From Paludibacteraceae bacterium (GTDB lineage: Bacteria > Bacteroidota > Bacteroidia > Bacteroidales > Paludibacteraceae), in assembly GCA_017962085.1 (NCBI GenBank), contig JAGCWA010000012.1, positions 35,253 through 99,252 on the forward strand: 64,000 nucleotides of DNA, in the 5' to 3' direction. Below are positions 43,937 through 50,810 of the stretch, one piece after another (position 1 is the first letter of the stretch; each line of letters begins with the position of its first letter). The position numbers and the translations under genes are program-made. Under the pieces are notes generated by a model. It was not told the origin of the DNA. It ran no database searches and saw only the letters and a list, made by a program, of their open reading frames with translations.

Positions 43937-45403
43937 ATGTCCATCAACTTAAACAACTCCAATGTGGCGGTCCGAGAGAACCGTATCGGTTCCATCACCG
44001 GCTACATCGGATCATTAAAAGACTTAGCGGAGAAGTCGGAATGCGGCACGCTGAAAGGGTGCGCACGATGTTTCTCCCAATCCAGCACCTGCCTTTCGCT
44101 CTGTGGCTTGAGCCAATTGGCGGGTATCCGTGACGTGGCGATCATCCACCACGGGCCTTCGGGCTGTTCGGTCACCAGTTCCATCAGTTATTACATGTCC
44201 AAGGTGATGGCCAAGAAACGTGGCGTCACCTCCGACACGGTCTATGTCGGCACAGATATGAACGAGAAGGATACGATCTTCGGATCCACCGAAAGCCTTC
44301 GGAAGATTATTCTGGAGACCAACCGTCGCTACCATCCGAAAGCGATCTTCGTCTCCAGCTCTTGCGCCACCGGTATCATCGGTGAGGACATCGACAGCAT
44401 CGTGGACGATGTGAAGGGTGAGATCGAGGTGCCTGTCGTGGCGGTTCACTGCGAGGGCTTCAAGTCAAAGATCTGGGCGACGGGCTTTGACATCTCCGAC
44501 CACGCCGTCCTGCAATCCATCGTGCAGAAGCCTCGTCCAGGGGTGAAGACGAACAAAATCAACTTCAAGAACTTCTTCGAGTCGGCTCGTCCTGAGATCA
44601 TCGAGATGTTCAAGCAGTTCGACCTCGACCCGGTCTTCCTATACTGCAACTCAACGGTAGAGGAGCTTTCGCACCTGTCGGAGAGCCTGGCCACCACCTG
44701 TATCTGCGGAACGTTGGGCAACTACCTTGGCAACGCCTTGGAAGAGAAGTACGGCGTGCCTTACGTGCGCAGCATCAACCAGTGCGGCATCACGGGCTTC
44801 GAGACGTGGCTGCGTGAGATCGGGAAGGTGACCCACCGGGAGGATAAGATAGAGAAGTATATCCAGGGGCAACGCGCCATCTACCTCCCTAAGATCGAGG
44901 AGGTGAAGAAGGAACTGAACGGACTGACTGCCGTGCTGGGCATGGGTCCGGGCTACACCTTCGAGGTCTCCAGAGTGCTGAACGAGCTGGGCATCAAGGT
45001 GGTTTGGGCATTGGCTTGGCACTACGACAAGAAGTACGAGAACGGAGACGTTCCACCGTCTATGAAGTATCTGTTAGACAACAACATAGACTTCGAGACA
45101 TCGGTGGCCGACCAACAGAACTACGAGGTGATGAACATCCTCAACAAGTACAAGCCAGACATGTACCTTTCCCGCCACCCGGGTTCCACCGTTTGGGCGA
45201 TAAAGAACGGAACGCCAGCCATTTACGTGGCGGACGAGTACATGATCTTCGGTTATAAGCACACGTTGGAGTTCGCGAACACGGTGCTCGACACGGTGCG
45301 GAACCGTAGCTTCGAGGCCAATTTGGCGAAGCGTTCCAAACTGCCTTACACGCAATGGTGGTACGAACAAAAGGTTGATAAATTTTTCGAGGAGGCAAAA
45401 TAA
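43937..45403 (+). CDS. Nitrogenase-like component 1 alpha (D) subunit, pair 2
   Basis: A 488-residue NifD homologue. Cys52 or Cys56, Cys77 (HGPSGC) and Cys143 (SSSCATGIIGED) match the P-cluster ligands, and Cys257 (CICGTLGNYLG) matches cofactor ligand Cys275. The position of the His ligand is Tyr435 (ADEYMIFGY), where pair 1 has His455. Gln191 and His195 equivalents are Trp180 and Phe184 in CEGFKSKIWATGFD, the same pattern as pair 1, so the two D proteins belong to one non-N2-fixing clade. Loss of the His recalls NifE, which keeps the Cys but not the His. It could thus be a cofactor scaffold or a second reductase. Confidence 0.85.
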   Translation: MSINLNNSNVAVRENRIGSITGYIGSLKDLAEKSECGTLKGCARCFSQSSTCLSLCGLSQLAGIRDVAIIHHGPSGCSVTSSISYYMSKVMAKKRGVTSDTVYVGTDMNEKDTIFGSTESLRKIILETNRRYHPKAIFVSSSCATGIIGEDIDSIVDDVKGEIEVPVVAVHCEGFKSKIWATGFDISDHAVLQSIVQKPRPGVKTNKINFKNFFESARPEIIEMFKQFDLDPVFLYCNSTVEELSHLSESLATTCICGTLGNYLGNALEEKYGVPYVRSINQCGITGFETWLREIGKVTHREDKIEKYIQGQRAIYLPKIEEVKKELNGLTAVLGMGPGYTFEVSRVLNELGIKVVWALAWHYDKKYENGDVPPSMKYLLDNNIDFETSVADQQNYEVMNILNKYKPDMYLSRHPGSTVWAIKNGTPAIYVADEYMIFGYKHTLEFANTVLDTVRNRSFEANLAKRSKLPYTQWWYEQKVDKFFEEAK

Positions 45404-46701
45404 TGGCAAAGATACTAGACAAACAACGATATAAATGCGCTTTGGCGGCGATGCAGACCGTCCAAGCAATAGACCGCGCTTGCCCCGTGCTCCATTCGGG
45501 TCCGGGCTGTGCGCAGAAGCTTTCCGACACAACGGGTAGTTCGGGTTATCTCTCCCCGCAGATCTTCCCATGTACGTCCATCAACGAGAAGGACGTGGTC
45601 TTCGGTGGTGTGAAGAAACTGGAGACCACCATCGCCAATGCGTTGAAGGTGATCGATGCGGACCTCTATGTGGTCTTGACAGGCTGTATCCCAGAGATCG
45701 TAGGTGACGATGCCGCCGAGGTGGTGTCTAAATTTTCAGACGCTGACAAACCAGTGGTTTTCGCTCCTACGGCAGGTTTCAAGGGCAACAACTACAAGGG
45801 ACACGAGCAGGTGGTGGAGGCGATTGTGACGCAATACCTCAAGAAGTCCGACAAGAAGCAGAAGGGGCTGGTGAACCTCTGGGCGGACGTGCCCTACCAA
45901 GACCTCTTCTGGCTCGGCAACATACGTGAGTTGGAGAACCTCTTGAGGGAGATCGGCTTGACCCCCAACACTATCTTCGGCTACCAGCGAGGCATCGAGA
46001 ACATCAACAAGATACCTGAGGCGGAGTTCAACCTGCTGGTTTCCCCATGGGTGGGTCTGAAGAACATGAAGACCATGGAGAAGCGGTTGGGCATTCCATA
46101 CCTGCACTACCCCGTCCTACCGATCGGCGCCACCGAGACAGGCAAGTTCCTGCGTGAGGTGGGGAAATTCGCCCATGTCGACGAAGCGAAGGTGGAGGAG
46201 GTCATCAAGAAGCACGAGGATTACTTCTACTATCTGATTTCCCGCTACGCCGACCTCTTCTTGGAGAACCGTGTGATCAACAAGCAGTTCACGGTGGTGG
46301 CGGACGCCCAATACGCATTAGGCATCACAAAGTTCCTGGTGAACGATTTGGGACTGGTCCCAGCCAAGCAATTCATCACCGACGACACGCCCAAGGAGCA
46401 TCAGGAGTTGATCGCGGCGGAGTTCCAGAACCTCAACTACGGCATAAAGGCCGATGTCGCCTTCGAGACCGATGGATTCAAGATCCACGAGGAAATCAAG
46501 AGCCACGACTACCACGGCTATCCGTTGGTCTTGGGAGGTTACTACGAGAAGGAGGTGACGGAGAAGCTCAAGGGCAACTTCCTGAACATCTCATGGCCCG
46601 TGATGGACAAGGTGGTCTTCGACGATTTCTACGTAGGCTACACGGGAGGCATCCGTCTGATCGAGGACATCTACACCGTAGCGGTGCAGCGTTTCAACTA
46701 G
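45403..46701 (+). CDS. Nitrogenase-like component 1 beta (K) subunit, pair 2
   Basis: A 432-residue NifK/NifN homologue whose start overlaps the D stop by one base (TAATG). Cys12 (RYKCALAAMQ), Cys36 (HSGPGC) and Cys95 (LTGCIPEIVGDD) are all kept, so a bridging Fe-S cluster can be bound; extra cysteines at 27 and 57 are present. NifN proteins of classical scaffolds often lose some of these cysteines, which argues for an active reductase. A perfect terminator follows. Confidence 0.85.
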   Translation: MAKILDKQRYKCALAAMQTVQAIDRACPVLHSGPGCAQKLSDTTGSSGYLSPQIFPCTSINEKDVVFGGVKKLETTIANALKVIDADLYVVLTGCIPEIVGDDAAEVVSKFSDADKPVVFAPTAGFKGNNYKGHEQVVEAIVTQYLKKSDKKQKGLVNLWADVPYQDLFWLGNIRELENLLREIGLTPNTIFGYQRGIENINKIPEAEFNLLVSPWVGLKNMKTMEKRLGIPYLHYPVLPIGATETGKFLREVGKFAHVDEAKVEEVIKKHEDYFYYLISRYADLFLENRVINKQFTVVADAQYALGITKFLVNDLGLVPAKQFITDDTPKEHQELIAAEFQNLNYGIKADVAFETDGFKIHEEIKSHDYHGYPLVLGGYYEKEVTEKLKGNFLNISWPVMDKVVFDDFYVGYTGGIRLIEDIYTVAVQRFN

Positions 46702-46740
46702 GATTCATTTATTCCACATATAATCTTCGGTTTGCAGGAA

Positions 46741-46767
46741 ACGACGCGGATTTCGCGTCGTTTTTTT
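46741..46767 (+). terminator. Terminator of nitrogenase-like operon 2
   Basis: ACGACGCG (46741-46748) pairs with CGCGTCGT (46754-46761), followed by a run of T. Its 3' arm and T-run form the start of the repeat at 46755. Confidence 0.85.
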
Positions 46768-46854
46768 GTGCATATTTGTCGCGAAATTTGCGACGTTATA
46801 TCACGGGGCACGTGTAGAGACGCACGGCCGTGCGTCTCTACATGGCCGTACGTC
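46755..46854 (+). repeat. Structured direct repeat, left copy (DUF1016 cassette)
   Basis: It contains GCGTCGTTTTT, then TTTGTCGC-RAAATK-TGCGACGTTATATC (46775-46802), then a 28-bp perfect palindrome starting GTAGAGACGCACGG (46814-46841) and ATGGCCGTACGTC. The same parts in the same order recur at 48080-48167; the left copy has 11 extra bases before the palindrome. Confidence 0.85.
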
Positions 46855-47031
46855 ACACCACCCACAATTTCAACACAACAAAAAATCAACATTCGTGAAA
46901 TCAAAATATTATTTGTAATTTTACATTCGATAAACGTCTATCTTTTTTTTTGCGGCATCATTATGTCCAATAAGGTGGTCAATGAGAGAAATAATCAATA
47001 TTTTAATTTGCATCCCTAAAAATAAGTACAT

Positions 47032-48066
47032 ATGAAAAAAGAAAATCCGTCTTTGCAAATGCAGCAACTGGATACACTATATAGTGATATCCGCCAGATC
47101 ATAGAGTCATCACGCAATAATGCGGTGCGTAGTGTTGATTTCTGTCGTGTACAGATGTATTGGCACCTAGGACAACGAATATTCGAGGAAGAGCAGCAGG
47201 GGAAGGAACGCGCTGACTATGGAGCATACCTTATCAAGACTCTTGCCAATCGACTTGAACCTGAGTTCGGAAGCGGATTTGGGGTGAGACAATTGGAGCG
47301 TGCAAGACAATTCTATAGGATATATCCAATTGCGACCACACTGCGGTCGCAATTGAACTGGAGCCAGTATCGTATGTTAATTCAGATTCCTGACCCCGAC
47401 AAAAGAGAGTACTACGAATTGGAATCTGTCAACAATGCATGGACTGCTCGCGAAACCGAGCGACAAATCAATTCAATGCTCTATGAGCGCCTGTTGATGA
47501 GCAACGACAAAGAGAGTGTACTTGCTGTGGCTCGTAAGGAACGCATTCCCGAAAGCCCCGCGGAAATCATTAAAGATCCAATGGTGCTTGAATTCCTTGG
47601 GCTTCATAGGGAGAGCTGCTATTACGAGAAAGATTTGGAGTCCACAATCATTACTCACCTGACAGAATTTCTACTTGAAATGGGTAAAGGTTTCTCTTTC
47701 GTAGCACGTCAGAAGCGTATTCTGATCGAGGACGATGAGTTTTTTGCAGATTTAGTTTTCTTTAACCGCTTGTTGCGTTGTCATGTTGTCATTGAGATTA
47801 AAGCGGGTAAACTGACACATCAAGACTTAGGACAACTTCAGATGTACGTTAACTATTATGACCGCAACGTAAAGCTGCCCGATGAAAACCGAACCATCGG
47901 AATACTTCTTTGTACTGAGAAAAACGACACGGTTGTTCAGATGACCTTACCAGAAGACAGTCAAAACATTTTAGCCAGCGAGTATAAATTGTATCTTCCA
48001 TCGTCTGAGCAACTTATTGAAGAAATTAACGAGGTGAAGAAGATGGCGCAAAAGATAACAAAATAG
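47032..48066 (+). CDS. DUF1016/YhcG family PD-(D/E)XK nuclease-domain protein
   Basis: A 344-residue protein with the DUF1016 N-terminal domain (YWHLGQRIFEEEQQGKERADYG, FSRRQLxR-like FGVRQLERARQFY, SQYRMLIQI) and a C-terminal nuclease fold with FADLVFFN and VVIEIKAGKLTHQDLGQLQMY (Asp and Glu-x-Lys). Relatives are often found beside restriction-modification and other defence genes, but no such partner is next to it here. It is bounded by palindromic direct repeats. Function is unproven. Confidence 0.9.
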   Translation: MKKENPSLQMQQLDTLYSDIRQIIESSRNNAVRSVDFCRVQMYWHLGQRIFEEEQQGKERADYGAYLIKTLANRLEPEFGSGFGVRQLERARQFYRIYPIATTLRSQLNWSQYRMLIQIPDPDKREYYELESVNNAWTARETERQINSMLYERLLMSNDKESVLAVARKERIPESPAEIIKDPMVLEFLGLHRESCYYEKDLESTIITHLTEFLLEMGKGFSFVARQKRILIEDDEFFADLVFFNRLLRCHVVIEIKAGKLTHQDLGQLQMYVNYYDRNVKLPDENRTIGILLCTEKNDTVVQMTLPEDSQNILASEYKLYLPSSEQLIEEINEVKKMAQKITK

Positions 48067-48079
48067 AAATGAATATTTT

Positions 48080-48167
48080 GCGTCGTTTTTAATGTTCATT
48101 TGTCGCAAAATGTGCGACGTTATATCGTAGAGACGCACGGCCGTGCGTCTCTACATGGCCGTGCGTC
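48080..48167 (+). repeat. Structured direct repeat, right copy (DUF1016 cassette)
   Basis: Copy of 46755-46854: TTTGTCGC...TTATATC at 48099-48126 with two differences, the identical 28-bp palindrome at 48127-48154, then ATGGCCGTGCGTC. Confidence 0.85.
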
Positions 48168-48508
48168 TCCACAGCGGCACAGCCCCCCCCTTCAAAAAAT
48201 GCACAAACAGATTTTTTCTAAACAGGCACGAAAAATTTAGAAGAAAAATAAATACTTTTGTAAATGCATCAGTCCATGAGGCTACGATGTCGTCTGAGGA
48301 TGACGGAGCTGAGGGGACGGGGCACTACATTGCGGAATAAGCGACACTGTACGCTTTGTTTTTGGTGACTTGAACTACCACAATCAATGACCTATCAAAG
48401 ACATTAGCAGAGGTGACGCCTACGGATGTGTATGTCATGCGCAGCCGGGGTGTGCCGGGGGCTAATAAGCCCTCACGCACACTTTGGGGGTGTATTGTAT
48501 ATACTTCT
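48168..48508 (+). other. Long untranslated region before the TPR/MazG/helicase operon
   Basis: No supported gene. TACTTTTG at 48253-48260 fits the -7 consensus but lacks a -33 at the right distance. A short frame here (48143-48340) starts inside the repeat and has no family features. From about 48380 to 48540 the plus strand reads almost like coding sequence with interrupting stops, so a decayed gene is possible. Confidence 0.4.
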
Positions 48509-48587
48509 GAGGGTATCAAATCTGTTCGTTCTATAGGTTAGGCTGTGGTAGGCCGAAGTCACGGGACGAACAGCAGGAGATACCCTC
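48509..48587 (+). ncRNA. 79-nt structured RNA or attenuator
   Basis: GAGGGTATC (48509-48517) pairs with GATACCCTC (48579-48587), and inside it CTGTTCGT (48522-48529) pairs with ACGAACAG (48566-48573): 17 perfect base pairs in two helices, with an apical region holding a further GGCT/AGGCC-type hairpin. A pyrimidine-rich run follows (GTTCTTTTCTGT). It lies 80 bp before the TPR-zincin gene. Confidence 0.55.
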
Positions 48588-48669
48588 GTTCTTTTCTGTA
48601 TTGTGGTCGAAGCATGCGATTACTAACATTCTGGCATCGGGTATCAGTCAGAGCATTTGCTGCAGATTG

Positions 48670-50484
48670 ATGGCAAACAAACTGCAACAGGCTTTAGACC
48701 TGTGTAACAAGAATGAATTCGACAAGGCACTTCCTTTATTGGAAGAGACTATCAAAGAAAATCCCCAGAATTCTGAGGCATGGCGTGTGTTGGCGCAAGT
48801 ACACTGGTACCATCAGGGACAACCAGACAAGGCATATGACGAGTTGATAGAAGCCCTGCGTTGTGAGCCTAAAAACATATGGGCACTCGTGTTGATGGGC
48901 AATCTCCTGACGAAGGAGAAAAATGACGTGGAACATGCTAAGCAATATTATGACAAAGTCTTGGAATACCACCCTGACAACGCTATCGCATTGAATAATA
49001 TTGGCGCAACTTACATGGAACGCCAGGACTTTGAAGGTGCTTTGCCCTTTATGGAGAAAGCGATGTCCATCGATGAAACATATGCCAATTCCTACTATGG
49101 ATTAGGTCTTTGCTATTACAAACTCGGCAGAACAGAAGAGGCGTTTGAAACATGCCACAAAGGTGCGCTGAAATCGTCAGACCGCCCTGAGAATCCTGCA
49201 GTTCGTGAGGAATTGGTTAAGTTGTACGTCACAGTCGCCAAGGATTATATAGACAAGACAAACTACATCAATGTATGGAAAGGAATCAAGGATGAACTGG
49301 AGTCTGTAGACCATGTTGACATCCGTATCGTAGAGGATAAAAACCTGAATGTTCATGCCAAGTTGGAGTATGCGCCTCTGCATGCGGCAAAGGAACATGT
49401 GATTAGATATAATCCTGAAAAAGATTTTGTAGAGCATCTTTTCATTCACGAGATGATGCACCTGAAGATGGGTCAACAGGCAACAAAAACCAATAGAGCG
49501 AAAGCCATCGTCAGCTCCGAGTCTACAAGAGCCACATTCAAGAAGCGCTATCTTAGCTTCATGCAGAAGAAACATAGCCATATTCCACCCCAAGAATTGG
49601 ACAAAGTGATGGATGGTCTTGCGGATGGCTTGGGACTGCAACTCATGAACTGTCCGCTTGACCTATTTGTGGAGCATAAAATATTTACGGACTATCCTGT
49701 TGCACGTCCCATCCAATTGTTGTCGCTCTTCCATATGGAACAGGACAACATCAATGCTGTCAAACAGGCTGCATCCAACGGATTCTTCCCCAAAGAGATT
49801 GTCTATGCCAACAAGGTCATGAATATAGTCACCAGCATGCACTTCAAGGACATGTACGGCATCAACTTGATAGGGCAATACCTTCCCACCAAGCAGGAAT
49901 TAGAGCATGCGAAAGACCTCTATGAAGAGTTCAAGGCTTATATGGACAGCTACAAAGCTGGCGATGAATATGAAATGCTGGAATACTTCGTCCAGTCCTT
50001 TAACATGGAAAATCTCGTGGAAATCATCGATGAAAGGCAGGTGACCGCTGGCATGAAAGCAGACCTCTCGATGAAAGGTGACCTGAAAGATTTGTCAGAA
50101 GATGCTTTACCAAAGGACGAAGCGGACGCTGCCAATGCACAATTCGCAAAGAATCACCAAGACGGGGCAGACCCGGCAGAAACAATGATGATGTCGATGT
50201 ATATGCTAGGGGCAATGGAATACTTCGACACGCTCGAACCACAAGATGTTCATCGCATAGCTATTGAAATCGCAATGGTGGGTGTAACAGGCATTAACCC
50301 CAAGAAGGAATACACCATCAAATCAATTCCTGACAAGGTGTTCGGTGGTTATCAACTCTTGGCATACTACTATGTGAGTTGGGCAAGGGCTATTCCCGAA
50401 AAGCTTGAGCACTTAGGCCTACCCTTCTCGAAAGCATATGAATCCGCAATGAAAATGTATAACGAAAAACATGATAGGCAATGA
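48670..50484 (+). CDS. TPR protein with zincin-like HEMMH metalloprotease motif
   Basis: Start taken at the ATG at 48670 (604 residues). Residues 1-170 form about four tetratricopeptide repeats (NSEAWRVLAQVHWY, NIWALVLMGNLL, NAIALNNIGATYMERQ, ANSYYGLGLCYYKLG). After a linker comes HLFIHEMMHLKMG with His260-Glu261-x2-His264, the zinc protease signature, then a long helical part of unknown fold. No signal peptide, so it acts in the cytoplasm. Its stop overlaps the MazG-like start by 4 bp. Together with the next two genes it may form a defence or stress-response system with proteolytic signalling. Confidence 0.75.
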   Translation: MANKLQQALDLCNKNEFDKALPLLEETIKENPQNSEAWRVLAQVHWYHQGQPDKAYDELIEALRCEPKNIWALVLMGNLLTKEKNDVEHAKQYYDKVLEYHPDNAIALNNIGATYMERQDFEGALPFMEKAMSIDETYANSYYGLGLCYYKLGRTEEAFETCHKGALKSSDRPENPAVREELVKLYVTVAKDYIDKTNYINVWKGIKDELESVDHVDIRIVEDKNLNVHAKLEYAPLHAAKEHVIRYNPEKDFVEHLFIHEMMHLKMGQQATKTNRAKAIVSSESTRATFKKRYLSFMQKKHSHIPPQELDKVMDGLADGLGLQLMNCPLDLFVEHKIFTDYPVARPIQLLSLFHMEQDNINAVKQAASNGFFPKEIVYANKVMNIVTSMHFKDMYGINLIGQYLPTKQELEHAKDLYEEFKAYMDSYKAGDEYEMLEYFVQSFNMENLVEIIDERQVTAGMKADLSMKGDLKDLSEDALPKDEADAANAQFAKNHQDGADPAETMMMSMYMLGAMEYFDTLEPQDVHRIAIEIAMVGVTGINPKKEYTIKSIPDKVFGGYQLLAYYYVSWARAIPEKLEHLGLPFSKAYESAMKMYNEKHDRQ

Positions 50485-50810
50485 ATGATTTGGAAGAACT
50501 CAGGCAAGCAATAGTTAAGTTCACGCAAGAACGTGATTGGGACCAATTCCACAACGGGAAGGATCTGGCTCTGGCATTGTCCATAGAAGCCGCAGAACTC
50601 AATGAGACATTTCTTTGGAAAGATGCTTCCAAAGTGAATGTGGACAAAGTGAAAGAGGAACTGGCTGACGTTTTTAATTATGCCATACTAATAGCAGACA
50701 AATACGGTCTTGACATCAAGCAGATTGTATTGGATAAGATTAGGCGGAATGCGGAAAAATATCCTGTAGAGAAAGCCTACGGAAGCGCAAAAAAATATAA
50801 CGAGCTATGA
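50481..50810 (+). CDS. MazG-like nucleotide pyrophosphohydrolase
   Basis: A 109-residue all-alpha NTP pyrophosphatase of the MazG/dUTPase-like family. The metal-binding pattern is present as SIEAAELNETFLW (ExxE) and KEELADVFNYAILIAD (ExxD). It would hydrolyse nucleoside triphosphates to monophosphates and pyrophosphate. It overlaps both neighbours by 4 bp (ATGA type), so it is made in fixed ratio with them. Confidence 0.88.
   Translation: MNDLEELRQAIVKFTQERDWDQFHNGKDLALALSIEAAELNETFLWKDASKVNVDKVKEELADVFNYAILIADKYGLDIKQIVLDKIRRNAEKYPVEKAYGSAKKYNEL

Larger units (their letters stand above)
46755..48167 (+). mobile_element. Repeat-bounded nuclease cassette 2
   Basis: A single DUF1016-type nuclease gene lies between two near-identical copies of a palindromic intergenic repeat of about 90-100 bp. 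The pattern repeats that of cassette 1 with an unrelated repeat sequence. The left copy is fused to the terminator of the nitrogenase-like operon. No transposase is present. Confidence 0.45.

Noticed and set aside
46814-46841. Phage or integron attachment site
   Set aside because: The 28-bp palindrome is perfect, but no integrase or tRNA is near; treated as part of the cassette repeat.
48143-48340. 65-codon gene after the DUF1016 cassette
   Set aside because: It starts inside the palindromic repeat and its sequence is low in information; more likely chance.
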